Shown one piece after another: positions 1 through 8,826 of a DNA stretch of 64,000 nt. The notes beneath the pieces are model-generated. The model made no database searches. It saw nothing but the letters and a program-made list of their open reading frames with translations, and was not told the DNA's origin. Numbering within the stretch: position 1 is the stretch's first letter; every line of letters begins with the position of its first letter. A program made the position numbers and the translations under genes. This stretch comes from CAZVNZ01 sp964628515 (GTDB taxonomy: Bacteria; Bacillota; Clostridia; Christensenellales; Christensenellaceae), in contig CAZVNZ010000004.1 in NCBI GenBank assembly GCA_964628515.1, forward strand, positions 62,001 through 126,000. Reading direction: 5' to 3'.

Positions 1-62
1 ATGGGATTTTGTGCAAAAGCTCCAAACACATATGCCCAACTTCCTATTGATATTTTCTTCAT
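1..62 (-). CDS. Sugar phosphate isomerase/epimerase, N-terminal fragment
   Basis: Only the first 20 codons lie in the window; the gene runs off the left edge on the minus strand. The start is an ATG preceded by AAAAGGAGTAAAACAT, a good ribosome binding site. The visible peptide begins MKKISIGSWAYVFGAF, which resembles the N-terminus of xylose-isomerase-like TIM-barrel sugar phosphate isomerases/epimerases (the KISxGSWAxxFG pattern). It is divergent from the acyl ligase gene, with a 255 bp region between them. The family call rests on 20 residues and is tentative. Confidence 0.5.
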   Translation of the reverse strand, partial: MKKISIGSWAYVFGAFAQNP

Positions 63-188
63 ATGTTTTACTCCTTTTCATTTATATTAAGGCATTATTT
101 AATATTTTAAAGCCCTATTTTTTTGATTCCTTATACGTATAAATACTTAGTATGCATTACCACCTCGTAAAAAATAAGTTTATTTTGT

Positions 189-217
189 TTGAAATCTGTG
201 GTAAAATTACTTATAAT
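189..217 (+). promoter_or_regulatory. Promoter of the acyl ligase/ACP genes
   Basis: TTGAAA (189-194), a 17 bp spacer and TATAAT (212-217) form a near-consensus sigma-A promoter. The predicted start is near 224, giving a 5' leader of about 95 nt that contains the TACTGTAT motif at 261. No other convincing promoter is seen in the 255 bp between the divergent genes. Confidence 0.6.
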
Positions 218-260
218 AAAAAACAATTTAATATTAAGGCATTACAGCACTAAATTGTTG

Positions 261-276
261 TACTGTATATAGTATA
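261..276. promoter_or_regulatory. Candidate operator TACTGTATATAGTATA
   Basis: This partial palindrome contains the octamer TACTGTAT that is also half of the 18 bp palindrome in front of glycerol kinase at 2295. It lies downstream of the predicted transcription start, where a bound repressor could block elongation. The second half matches the glpK site at only about five of eight positions, so the shared-operator idea is an inference from two sites. Confidence 0.4.
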
Positions 277-317
277 CATAAATTATTACAGTTAGTAAAG
301 AGCAAAAAGGAGTAAAT

Positions 318-2012
318 ATGAAAAATATTTCCTATAACCAAGTAGAAGGTTACAAAACCCTAAAAGATTTGCTAAACGGTAGTGCGGAAAAATTTGGAAG
401 TATGCCTGCATTTAAGCAAAAAGGCATAGTAAAAGAAAATGAGGAAGCCACTAACATAATAGAGGAGTATTCCTACGCCGGTTTTAAAGAGGATGTTTAT
501 GCCTTTGGTACAACCCTAATCAACTATAACTTACACAGCAAGCACATAGGGTTAATCGGAGAAACAAGCTACGAGTGGATTTGCGCTTATTTCGCCATAG
601 TTTGCGGTGGCGGTGTGGTTGTACCCATAGATAAAGAAGCATCCACAGCGGAAATAGAGGAAATTATGCAGGCAAGTGGGTGTGTAGCATTCATTTACTC
701 CGCTACTTTTACAGTATTGGCACAGCATTTAATGAAAACTCTACCTAAAGTGGAGGATTATGTTAATTTGCAGGGCAATTACAAAGATTGGCTGGAAATG
801 GGTAAAAAAGCTTTAGCAAACGACAATACCGCTTACGACAAAATAACGATAAATCCGGAAAAAATGAGCACCATACTCTTTACCTCGGGCACAACGGGTA
901 AAAGCAAAGGCGTTATGCTCACCAACAAAAGCATAATGGCGGTGGCGGAAGGCGCTTTGCAAATTATAGATATTGGCGGTGTATGCCTGTCTGTGTTGCC
1001 CATTCATCACTCTTACGAGTTTTCTCACGGAATTATTATGATGTTGGAGCGTGGCGTGTGCATTTGCATAAACGACAGCTTGCGGTACTTTGTGCAAAAC
1101 CTTCAGTTATTCAAGCCAACTATGGTGTGTATCGTTCCTCTTTTTGTGGAGATGATGTATAAAAAAATCTGGGATATGGCAAAATCCGCCGGTATAGAGG
1201 CAAAACTTTTAGGTGCAATAAAGCAAAGCAACGAGCTTTTGGCGCAAGGCACAGACAAACGGGAGGAGTTTTTTGCAGATATTTTAAATGCCTTCGGGGG
1301 AAATTTACGGTTAATTTTATGCGGTGGCTCTCCCCTTTCTCCAAAGCTGATGCGTGCTATGAGGGAGTTTGGCATAATGCTTATAAACGGCTACGGCATA
1401 ACCGAGTGCTCTCCTCTTGTTGCGGTAAATTCTCAACGCAAATTTAAAGATGGCTCTGTGGGCATACCCATTGGCTGTATGGAAATAGAAATAAGAGAGG
1501 CAGACGAGGACGGCAACGGAGATATTTGGGTAAAAGGGGAAAATGTTATGCTTGGGTACTACCAAAACCCTGTTGCAACCAAAGAAGCAATAGTGGACGG
1601 TTGGTTTAACACGGGAGACATTGGTTATATAGACTCAGACGGCTTTTTATTTATAACCGGACGGCGCAAAAACCTAATTGTGCTTAATAGCGGTAAAAAT
1701 ATCTTCCCCGAGGAGTTGGAAGAGCATTACTTAAAAATTCCTTATATAAAGGAAATTGTGGTATTTGCAAAGGCTACTGAAGGGGTATTTGAGGACGCAC
1801 TTTGCGCAGAAGTTTTTATAGACGAAACTTTTGCCAAAGACTTTACCAAAGAGGAGCTAAATGCAAAACTAAAGGCGGATACGGCAAAAATCAACAAAGA
1901 AATTCCCCATTACAAACAGGTACACATTTTTACAATTAGAGATACCGAGTTTGAAAAAACCACAAAAAAATCAATTAAACGCTTTAAAATTAACAACGAG
2001 GAGGAAATATGA
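318..2012 (+). CDS. AMP-dependent acyl-CoA/acyl-ACP synthetase
   Basis: 564-residue ANL-superfamily adenylating enzyme. It should activate a fatty acid to acyl-AMP and pass it to CoA or to the ACP encoded next. Visible motifs: the P-loop-like TSGTTGKSKGV near residue 188, GYGITE near 357, TGD near 431, the hinge GRRKN near 447, and the C-terminal lysine region KKSIKR near 550. Length and motif order match long-chain fatty acyl ligases. The ATG follows AAAAGGAG. It overlaps the ACP start by four bases (ATGA), so translation is probably coupled and acyl-ACP is the likely product. Glycerol kinase and lipase-like genes downstream suggest use of fatty acids released from glycerolipids. Chain-length preference cannot be read. 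Confidence 0.85.
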   Translation: MKNISYNQVEGYKTLKDLLNGSAEKFGSMPAFKQKGIVKENEEATNIIEEYSYAGFKEDVYAFGTTLINYNLHSKHIGLIGETSYEWICAYFAIVCGGGVVVPIDKEASTAEIEEIMQASGCVAFIYSATFTVLAQHLMKTLPKVEDYVNLQGNYKDWLEMGKKALANDNTAYDKITINPEKMSTILFTSGTTGKSKGVMLTNKSIMAVAEGALQIIDIGGVCLSVLPIHHSYEFSHGIIMMLERGVCICINDSLRYFVQNLQLFKPTMVCIVPLFVEMMYKKIWDMAKSAGIEAKLLGAIKQSNELLAQGTDKREEFFADILNAFGGNLRLILCGGSPLSPKLMRAMREFGIMLINGYGITECSPLVAVNSQRKFKDGSVGIPIGCMEIEIREADEDGNGDIWVKGENVMLGYYQNPVATKEAIVDGWFNTGDIGYIDSDGFLFITGRRKNLIVLNSGKNIFPEELEEHYLKIPYIKEIVVFAKATEGVFEDALCAEVFIDETFAKDFTKEELNAKLKADTAKINKEIPHYKQVHIFTIRDTEFEKTTKKSIKRFKINNEEEI

Positions 2013-2272
2013 TAAATATAAAAGAGGTACAAGAGCTACTTAGCACTACCTGCCCTTACGAGCCTGAGGAAATCACCTTAGACAAGGACTTATTTGCAGA
2101 TTTGGAGCTTGACTCCTTTGGGCTTATGGAAATGGTGATAAACTTTGAAAATATGTACGGCATTTCCATACCCGATACAGATTTACCCTCACTTGTAACG
2201 GTTAAAGATATTGTAGATTATTTAGAAATAAAAACTTCCAAAGATGGCACACCTCTCGTTCAAACCGTCTGA
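2009..2272 (+). CDS. Acyl carrier protein
   Basis: 87-residue acidic carrier protein. The phosphopantetheine attachment serine is Ser36 in LELDSFGLMEM, the standard DS motif of helix 2, followed by the expected IxFExxYxIxIPD helix 3 region. It overlaps the preceding ligase by ATGA. It is probably a dedicated acceptor for that ligase rather than the fatty-acid-synthase ACP, because no fab genes are nearby; this is an inference. The residue after the serine is Phe instead of the usual Leu. The C-terminal 15 residues extend past the usual ACP core. Confidence 0.88.
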   Translation: MINIKEVQELLSTTCPYEPEEITLDKDLFADLELDSFGLMEMVINFENMYGISIPDTDLPSLVTVKDIVDYLEIKTSKDGTPLVQTV

Positions 2273-2294
2273 GGCATTTTAATTATTGTATTCA

Positions 2295-2312
2295 TACTGT
2301 ATAAATACAGTA
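2295..2312. promoter_or_regulatory. 18 bp palindrome TACTGTATAAATACAGTA before glpK
   Basis: Perfect 8 bp inverted repeats (TACTGTAT and ATACAGTA) flank a 2 bp centre, ending 15 bp before the glycerol kinase ATG. The size and symmetry fit a dimeric repressor operator (TetR or GntR class). The left half recurs exactly upstream of the acyl ligase gene at 261-268. No regulator gene is adjacent, so the binding protein is unknown. Confidence 0.5.
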
Positions 2313-2327
2313 AATTAGAGGACAGAT

Positions 2328-3815
2328 ATGAAAAAATACATAATTTCTTTAGATCAGGGAACAACCAGTTCCCGTTGTATAATATTTGATAAACAACAAA
2401 ATATAGTTGCTTTAAAACAAAAAGAATTTACTCAGCAGTACCCAAAACCCGGTTGGGTAGAGCACGACCCCGTGGAGATACTATCCTCTCAACTAAGTGT
2501 ACTAAAGGAGGCTGTGGATTTTTCCGCAATTTCCCTTGAGGAAATTTCCTCCCTTGGTATTACCAACCAAAGAGAAACGGTGGTGGTGTGGGAGAAGGAC
2601 ACAGGCAAGCCCATTTACAACGCAATAGTTTGGCAATGCAGACGTACTGCGGATATTTGCGAATCTCTCATAAAAGAGGGGTGTAGCGAGTATATAAAAG
2701 AAAACACCGGGCTTGTGGTGGACGCATATTTTAGCGGTACAAAGCTAAAGTGGATTTTAGAAAATGTTGATGGTGCTAAAAAAAGAGCGTACAGAGGAGA
2801 GTTGCTTTTTGGCACAATAGACACCTGGCTTGTGTGGAATTTAACCAAGGGGGAGGTGCACGTTACAGATTATTCCAACGCCTCTCGCACTATGATGTTT
2901 AACATAAAAACACTAAGTTGGGACGAAGAAATTTTGCGTATGCTGGATATCCCCTTGTGCATGTTGCCAAAAGTACGGCCTTCAAGCGAAATATACGGCT
3001 TTGCAAACGTTTACAATACAGATATTCCCATTGCAGGTATAGCCGGAGACCAACAATCCGCATTATTCGGGCAGGCTTGCTTTAAAGCAGGGCAGGCAAA
3101 GAATACCTACGGCACAGGCTGTTTTATGCTGATGAACACAGGCAAAAAGCTTTGTTACAGCAAAAATGGCTTGCTGACAACTATTGCCGCCTCTCCTACC
3201 GAAGATGTAGACTACGCCATAGAGGGCAGTGTATTTGTGGGGGGTGCGGTAATTCAATGGCTAAGGGACGAAATGCGCCTTATAACAGATGCAAAGGATA
3301 CCGCCTATCTTGCAAATAAAGTTTCGGATAACGGAGGGGTTTACGTTGTACCCGCCTTTGTAGGCTTGGGTGCGCCCCATTGGGATATGTACGCAAGAGG
3401 CACAATAACGGGAATTACAAGGGGCACCAAAGCAGAGCATATAATAAGAGCCTCTTTAGAGTCCATTGCCTATCAAACGAGGGATGTTATTTGTGCAATG
3501 CAGGGGGACACCAAAATACAGTTAGGCAGTTTAAAGGTGGACGGAGGGGCAAGCGCCAACGATTTTTTAATGCAGTTTCAAGCAGACATAACGGGCACAC
3601 CCGTAATGCGCCCCCAAATAAGAGAAACCACCGCACTTGGCTGTGCCTACCTTGCAGGGCTTGCAACGGGGGTGTGGGAAAGTGTGGACGAAATAGGAAA
3701 ACAATGGGTTTTAGATAAAAAGTTTACTCCGGCTATGCCGGAAGCCAAAAGAGAAGAGTTACTTATATACTGGCAAAAAGCGGTAGGACGCTCCAAAAGC
3801 TGGTTAAATGAGTAA
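2328..3815 (+). CDS. glpK: Glycerol kinase
   Basis: 495-residue FGGY-family kinase that phosphorylates glycerol with ATP to sn-glycerol-3-phosphate. It shows the N-terminal phosphate loop DQGTTSSR (residues 8-15), the glycerol-contact region GWVEHDP, the NAIVWQCRRT stretch, AGDQQSALFGQ, and the C-terminal DGGASANDFLMQFQAD characteristic of GlpK. Length is typical. The start follows GAGGACAGAT. An 18 bp palindrome just upstream is a likely operator. The following genes for glycerol-3-phosphate oxidation make the pathway glycerol to G3P to dihydroxyacetone phosphate. No glycerol facilitator is seen in the window. Confidence 0.95.
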   Translation: MKKYIISLDQGTTSSRCIIFDKQQNIVALKQKEFTQQYPKPGWVEHDPVEILSSQLSVLKEAVDFSAISLEEISSLGITNQRETVVVWEKDTGKPIYNAIVWQCRRTADICESLIKEGCSEYIKENTGLVVDAYFSGTKLKWILENVDGAKKRAYRGELLFGTIDTWLVWNLTKGEVHVTDYSNASRTMMFNIKTLSWDEEILRMLDIPLCMLPKVRPSSEIYGFANVYNTDIPIAGIAGDQQSALFGQACFKAGQAKNTYGTGCFMLMNTGKKLCYSKNGLLTTIAASPTEDVDYAIEGSVFVGGAVIQWLRDEMRLITDAKDTAYLANKVSDNGGVYVVPAFVGLGAPHWDMYARGTITGITRGTKAEHIIRASLESIAYQTRDVICAMQGDTKIQLGSLKVDGGASANDFLMQFQADITGTPVMRPQIRETTALGCAYLAGLATGVWESVDEIGKQWVLDKKFTPAMPEAKREELLIYWQKAVGRSKSWLNE

Positions 3816-3891
3816 CCGACTCTTTTATTTGCCCATTTACATAAATATAATTGCCAAATAAGGTTAAATCACCTTAAAAATAGGAGAAACA

Positions 3892-5322
3892 ATGATACAC
3901 GACGTACTTATAATAGGCGGAGGGGTTGTGGGGTGCGCCACACTTTACCAGCTTTCCAAATATAACCTTAAAACCGCACTTGTAGAAAAGGAAAACGACT
4001 TAGCATGTGGCAGTACTAAGGCAAACAGTGCACTTATACACGCAGGCTTTGACCCCGATACAAACACACTTATGGCAAAATACAACGTGGCAGGCAATGC
4101 TCTTGCCTACGAAATTTGCGAAAATTTAGATGTACCCATAGAAAAAATCGGCTCGCTTGTGCTGGCTTTCAGTATAGAAGAACTGGAAACACTAAAAAAA
4201 CTATATGCCAACGGGCAAAAAAACCAAGTACCCGACTTACGCATACTAAGCAAAGAAGAAACGTTGGAGCTTGAAAGCGGTGTGTCTAAAGATATTTTTG
4301 GCGCACTTTATGCACCCACCTGTGGCATAGTAAGCCCGTGGGAATACACCTACGCCATGGCGGAAACGGCAGTTGTAAACGATTGCAATGTTTATTTAAA
4401 CGAGGAAGTCAAGGGTATTACCAAAACCTCCGATGGCTTTGTTGTAACCACATCCACTATGGAAATCAAAACCAAATACATAGTAAATGCGTCAGGGCTT
4501 TACGGAGATACCGTATACAAGCTGGCAGGTGGCGAGGGCATAGAAATCACCGCATTTAAAGGGGAATACTTCCTTTTGGATAAATCTCAAGGGGAGCTGG
4601 TTTCCCACGTAATATTTCAATGCCCCACTAAAGAGGGCAAGGGCATTGTGGTTTCCCCCACCGTACACGGCAATTTATTTGCAGGGCCGGATTTTGCCCA
4701 AACTTTTGGTAAGGAGGACACCTCCACACAAGCAAAAAGTTTGGAGCTTATAAAACAAAAGGCGCTAAAATCCGTGCCAAGCATAAACTTTGGAGAAAAT
4801 ATACGTAATTTTGCAGGCTTGCGTGCAGTTGGCGGTACAGATTTTATTGTTGGAGAAAGTAGCATACAAGGGCTATACAATGCCATTGGTATGAAGTCAC
4901 CCGGACTTACCTCCGCAGCCGCCGTAGGGTTAGACCTTGCAAACCAAATTACAGAAAAACTGCAATCAAGCAAAAAACAACATCACACAAATAAAAGAAA
5001 GGTTGTGCGGATAAACGAACTTACAACGGAGGAAAAGGCGGAGCAAATAGCCAAAGACAAAGGCTACGGCCATGTAATTTGCAGATGCCAAACCATCACC
5101 GCAGGGGAAATAAGAGACATACTAAACCGCCCCATAGTACCAAAAAGTTTGGACGGCATAAAACGCAGATGCTCCGCAGGCATGGGCAGGTGTCAGGGTG
5201 GTTTTTGCGAGCCTCGAATACACGAGCTTATGGCAAAAACCCTAAAAATATCCATGGAGGAAGTATTGCAGGACAAGCAGGGCACATATATTGTAACCGG
5301 CAGTACAAAAGGAAATTTATGA
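3892..5322 (+). CDS. FAD-dependent glycerol-3-phosphate dehydrogenase-like, with BFD [2Fe-2S] domain
   Basis: 476-residue DAO-type flavoprotein fused to a BFD-like iron-sulfur domain. The FAD motif GGGVVGCA is at residues 9-16. The C-terminal domain carries CRCQ near 397 and the cysteines of RCSAGMGRCQGGFC near 427-440, the four-Cys pattern of BFD domains. This architecture matches the GlpA-type subunit found in anaerobic Clostridia, oxidising G3P to DHAP and passing electrons to the neighbouring flavoprotein. It overlaps the next gene by ATGA. Electron acceptor and exact subunit composition are inferred from gene order only. Confidence 0.85.
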   Translation: MIHDVLIIGGGVVGCATLYQLSKYNLKTALVEKENDLACGSTKANSALIHAGFDPDTNTLMAKYNVAGNALAYEICENLDVPIEKIGSLVLAFSIEELETLKKLYANGQKNQVPDLRILSKEETLELESGVSKDIFGALYAPTCGIVSPWEYTYAMAETAVVNDCNVYLNEEVKGITKTSDGFVVTTSTMEIKTKYIVNASGLYGDTVYKLAGGEGIEITAFKGEYFLLDKSQGELVSHVIFQCPTKEGKGIVVSPTVHGNLFAGPDFAQTFGKEDTSTQAKSLELIKQKALKSVPSINFGENIRNFAGLRAVGGTDFIVGESSIQGLYNAIGMKSPGLTSAAAVGLDLANQITEKLQSSKKQHHTNKRKVVRINELTTEEKAEQIAKDKGYGHVICRCQTITAGEIRDILNRPIVPKSLDGIKRRCSAGMGRCQGGFCEPRIHELMAKTLKISMEEVLQDKQGTYIVTGSTKGNL

Positions 5323-6566
5323 AACATTACGATGTAGCCGTTATAGGCGGTGGGCCGGCAGGGCTTGGGGCTGCCATAGAAGCAAAGCAAAAGGGCGCCA
5401 AAAGCGTTGTAATAATAGAGAGGGATTTCGAGCTTGGAGGCATACTAAACCAATGTATACACGCAGGGTTTGGACTTCATTATTTCAAGGAGGAACTAAC
5501 GGGGCCGGAGTACGCCCAAAGGTTTATTGATATTCTTGGTGATGTTGATGTTATGCTAAATACCATGGTGCTAACCATTAGCCACGACAGGTGCATACAC
5601 ACGGTTAGCGAGGAGAGTGGCTACTTAATTGTGGAGGCGGGCGCAATAGTGCTTGCAATGGGGTGCAGAGAGCGCTCTCGTGGTGCGGTAGGCATTTGCG
5701 GTACACGCCCCTCGGGGATTTTTACCGCAGGCACGGCGCAACGTTATGTAAATATGGACGGGCTTATGGTAGGCAAAAAGGTGGTTATTTTAGGCTCGGG
5801 AGATATTGGGCTAATAATGGCAAGGCGAATGGCATTAGAGGGTGCGCAGGTACTTGCTTGCATAGAGCTCATGCCTTTTTCTGCAGGGCTTAGACGTAAT
5901 ATTGTGCAATGCTTGGACGATTTTGACATACCTTTGTATCTTTCTTCCACCATCACAGAAATAAAAGGGGAAAAACGCCTAACTTCCGTTGTGGTGTCTA
6001 AAGTGGACGAGAATAAAAAGCCCATAGCGGAGGGCAGTTTTGAGTTGGAGTGCGATACCCTGCTACTTTCCGTCGGTTTAATACCGGAAAACGAGCTTTC
6101 TAAAGATGCAGGTGTAGCCCTTGACGGCAAAACCAAAGGGCCTATTGTTTACGAAAATATGGAAACCACGGTGCAAGGTATATTTGCTTGCGGAAACGTG
6201 TGTCATGTACACGACTTGGTAGATTTTGTATCTGCCGAGGCAAAAGTGGCAGGTGCAGGCGCCGCCAAATATATTACCACCATACCTTTTACGGAAAATC
6301 ATATAAATACCTTTGCCAAAAAGGGCATTTCTTATGTGTTGCCCCAAAGGGTGCGTTTAAATAACGTAGGGGATTTTTTAGAGTTGTTTTTTAGGGTTGA
6401 TAACGTTTATAATGCCATTGCAATAGGGGTTTATCAACAAGGAAATAAGGTTGCGTCCTTTAAAAGAGAGTTTGCGGTACCCGGAGAGATGGAAAAAATC
6501 CGTATACCCAAAAAACTTTTATTGGAGGCAGACATAGAATTAATAGTGGAGAATACGCAAAAATGA
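5319..6566 (+). CDS. NAD(P)/FAD-dependent oxidoreductase (GlpB-role partner)
   Basis: 415-residue pyridine-nucleotide-disulfide-type flavoprotein. The FAD motif GGGPAGLG is at residues 9-16 and a second Rossmann motif, GSGDIG, lies near 157. A CxxxxHxGFGLHYFKEELTGPEY segment typical of this GlpA-associated subfamily is near residue 44. The ATG at 5319 is chosen because it overlaps the previous stop (ATGA) and gives the canonical N-terminus; upstream in-frame codons would add an out-of-family extension. It presumably relays electrons between the G3P dehydrogenase and NAD(H) or another carrier. It overlaps the DUF1667 gene by ATGA. Confidence 0.85.
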   Translation: MKHYDVAVIGGGPAGLGAAIEAKQKGAKSVVIIERDFELGGILNQCIHAGFGLHYFKEELTGPEYAQRFIDILGDVDVMLNTMVLTISHDRCIHTVSEESGYLIVEAGAIVLAMGCRERSRGAVGICGTRPSGIFTAGTAQRYVNMDGLMVGKKVVILGSGDIGLIMARRMALEGAQVLACIELMPFSAGLRRNIVQCLDDFDIPLYLSSTITEIKGEKRLTSVVVSKVDENKKPIAEGSFELECDTLLLSVGLIPENELSKDAGVALDGKTKGPIVYENMETTVQGIFACGNVCHVHDLVDFVSAEAKVAGAGAAKYITTIPFTENHINTFAKKGISYVLPQRVRLNNVGDFLELFFRVDNVYNAIAIGVYQQGNKVASFKREFAVPGEMEKIRIPKKLLLEADIELIVENTQK

Positions 6567-6898
6567 AGGAATTAACTTGTATAGTATGCCCAAAAGGGTG
6601 TATAATAACAAAACAGGGAAGTAAAATAGCGGGAGCCGGTTGCGAGCGTGGTTTGGCTTATGCAAAGCAAGAGCTTACAAACCCCACTCGAATGGTAGCA
6701 TCAACAGTCATTCTTAAAAACTCCTATCTTCCACGTTTGCCGGTAAAAACGGATACACCTATTGCAAAAACTAAAGTTATGGATGCGGTAAAGGAACTAA
6801 ATGGCGTAATAGTTTCACCGCCCGTAAAAATCGGAGACATTATACTTAAAAACGTATTAAATACAGGTGTAAACTTTGTGGCTACAAAAAATGCTTAG
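6563..6898 (+). CDS. DUF1667 family protein (third subunit of the G3P dehydrogenase set)
   Basis: 111-residue protein with the N-terminal cysteine cluster CIVCPKGC followed by GCERG near residue 30, and conserved NPTRMVAS and PVKIGDIIL stretches. This is the DUF1667 pattern. These small proteins almost always follow glpA/glpB-like flavoproteins in Clostridia and Thermotogales. The cysteines suggest an iron-sulfur or other metal site, possibly in electron transfer; the biochemical role is not established. It is translationally coupled to the preceding gene. Confidence 0.85.
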   Translation: MKELTCIVCPKGCIITKQGSKIAGAGCERGLAYAKQELTNPTRMVASTVILKNSYLPRLPVKTDTPIAKTKVMDAVKELNGVIVSPPVKIGDIILKNVLNTGVNFVATKNA

Positions 6899-6949
6899 AT
6901 TTCAAGCTTAATATAGGTTGGGGAAATCTATAACAAGGAGAATAAAGCA

Positions 6950-7855
6950 ATGAGCAGAGAGGAAATCCAATTTGCCTCTATTAACGGAGAAAACGCAATC
7001 AGCGGAATAATTTGGCACATAGAGCAACCAAAGTTTATACTTCAAATTGTACACGGTGTTTCGGAGTACATTTTGCGTTATGATGATTTTGCAAACTACA
7101 TTGGCGCAAACGGCGGTGTGGTATGCGGTATAGATAATTTAGGGCATGGGAAGAGTATTGGCAAATACGGGCTTGGATATTTTTCCAAAAAGGACGGCTA
7201 CAAGCATTTTGCCCAAGATGCCTACACCATGACCACCATAATTAAAGACAAATACCCAAACATTCCCTTTTTTATTTTGGGACACAGTATGGGTAGTTTT
7301 ATAGTAAAAAGCTACCTTACCTCTTACAAGGATATCGCGGAACGTGTGGTAATTATGGGCACTTCGGGCACAAATAAGCTGGCAGGCATAGGGAAATTTA
7401 TGGCAAAAACCGCTTGCGTATTTGGCGGACGCACCAAACCCAATAAGTTTTTGGAAAAACTGGCTTTTCAAGATTACGTAAATAAATATACGGACAGCTA
7501 TTTTGCCTGGCTTTCCACCAACAAAGCCAATGTGGAAAAGTACGAAAAAGACCCACTTTGCGGTTTTACCCTAACATCTTTAGGGTTTTTGGACCTAACC
7601 TCCCTTTTAGACAGCGTTTCGGGAGCAAAATGGGCAGAGCAAATATCTAAAGACACCCCCTATCTATTAATTTCGGGAGAAAAAGACCCTGTGGGAAACT
7701 GTGGCAGAGGTGTACACGAAGTATATGAGCATATGAAAAACGCAGGGGTAAAACACGTTACCATAAAGCTGTTTGAAGGTATGCGCCACGAAATACTTAA
7801 CGAAACCAATAAGGACGAAGTTTACAAATACGTTCTTGATTTTCTAACCAATTAA
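6950..7855 (+). CDS. Alpha/beta hydrolase, monoacylglycerol lipase/lysophospholipase type (first copy)
   Basis: 301-residue serine hydrolase without signal peptide, so probably cytoplasmic. The nucleophile elbow GHSMGS is near residue 112. The acid is likely in SGEKDPVG near 243 and the histidine in GMRHEILNE near 282. These match the Hydrolase_4/monoacylglycerol lipase family. It lies 51 bp after DUF1667, with ribosome binding site ACAAGGAGA. An inverted repeat AGATTTC/GAAATCT sits in that gap. With glycerol kinase upstream, hydrolysis of monoacylglycerols or lysophospholipids to glycerol and fatty acid is a plausible role (inference). It is paralogous to the next gene. Confidence 0.82.
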   Translation: MSREEIQFASINGENAISGIIWHIEQPKFILQIVHGVSEYILRYDDFANYIGANGGVVCGIDNLGHGKSIGKYGLGYFSKKDGYKHFAQDAYTMTTIIKDKYPNIPFFILGHSMGSFIVKSYLTSYKDIAERVVIMGTSGTNKLAGIGKFMAKTACVFGGRTKPNKFLEKLAFQDYVNKYTDSYFAWLSTNKANVEKYEKDPLCGFTLTSLGFLDLTSLLDSVSGAKWAEQISKDTPYLLISGEKDPVGNCGRGVHEVYEHMKNAGVKHVTIKLFEGMRHEILNETNKDEVYKYVLDFLTN

Positions 7856-7878
7856 ATTAGCATCGGGAGTCAGCATAA

Positions 7879-8826
7879 ATGAAAAGTGAAGAAGTTACAT
7901 TTCCCTCCGCAAATGGTGTGGATAATATTAGCGGAGTTATTTGGAGCGTAGAAAAACCAAAGTTTATATTGCAAATTGTACACGGTGTTTCCGAGTACAT
8001 TTTGCGATATGATGATTTTGCAAGGTACATAGGGGAAAACGGCGGGATTATTTTCGGAATAGACCATTTGGGGCACGGAAAGAGTGTGGGTAAAAACGGG
8101 CTTGGATACTTCTCCAAAAAAGACGGGTACAAGCATTTGGTTTTAGATGCCTATAAAATGACGGAAATTATTACCCAACGCTACCCAACCCTACCCTTAT
8201 TTATTTTAGGGTACAGTATGGGTAGTTTTGTGTTGCGCAGCTACCTATCTTACTATAAAACTACCGCTAAGGGCATTGTGCTTATTGGCACATCGGGTAC
8301 TAATAAACTTGTGTGGATAGGCAAGGTAGCCTCTAAACTATTTTGTTTTATAGGGCTTGGTAAAGTGCCCAATGTGTTTATGGAAAACATTGCCTTTAGC
8401 AAATATATGAAGGCATACCCCAAAAGCAGACTTGCTTGGATTTCTAAAAGCGAGGCTAATATAGAAAAATACATAAAAGACCCACTTTGCGGTGCTCCCC
8501 TTACCTCTCGAGGGTGCTACGATTTTATTGCATTGCTGGATAGTGTTTCCGGCTTTGAGTGGGCGCAAACCATACCTAAAAATATATCCTATCTGCTAAT
8601 TTCCGGCGCCAACGACCCTGTGGGAGACTACGGCAAAGGGGTAGAGGAGGTATACAACCATATGAAAAACGCTGGGGTGGCGGATGTACATATAAAACTA
8701 TTTGAGGATATGCAACACGAAATTTTAAACGAGGACAATAATATAGAAGTGTATAGCAGTATTTTAGAGTTTATACAAGAAAATTTAAAGGGGGGGCTAC
8801 ACGCAGAGCAGTCGGAGCAACAGTAG
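7879..8826 (+). CDS. Alpha/beta hydrolase, monoacylglycerol lipase type (second copy)
   Basis: 315-residue tandem paralogue of the preceding hydrolase; long stretches such as KFILQIVHGVSEYILRYDDF are shared. The nucleophile elbow is GYSMGS instead of GHSMGS, keeping the serine but replacing the usual His before it. The acid (SGANDPVGDYG) and histidine (DMQHEILNE) regions are retained, so activity is expected. The C-terminus has an extra acidic/Gln tail. The gap to the first copy is 23 bp. Probably a local duplication with substrate divergence. Confidence 0.82.
   Translation: MKSEEVTFPSANGVDNISGVIWSVEKPKFILQIVHGVSEYILRYDDFARYIGENGGIIFGIDHLGHGKSVGKNGLGYFSKKDGYKHLVLDAYKMTEIITQRYPTLPLFILGYSMGSFVLRSYLSYYKTTAKGIVLIGTSGTNKLVWIGKVASKLFCFIGLGKVPNVFMENIAFSKYMKAYPKSRLAWISKSEANIEKYIKDPLCGAPLTSRGCYDFIALLDSVSGFEWAQTIPKNISYLLISGANDPVGDYGKGVEEVYNHMKNAGVADVHIKLFEDMQHEILNEDNNIEVYSSILEFIQENLKGGLHAEQSEQQ

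Noticed and set aside
5079..5318. N-terminal extension of the second glycerol-operon flavoprotein
   Set aside because: It would overlap most of the upstream [2Fe-2S] domain in another frame and lacks family similarity; the ATG at 5319 overlaps the previous stop and gives the canonical FAD-binding start.
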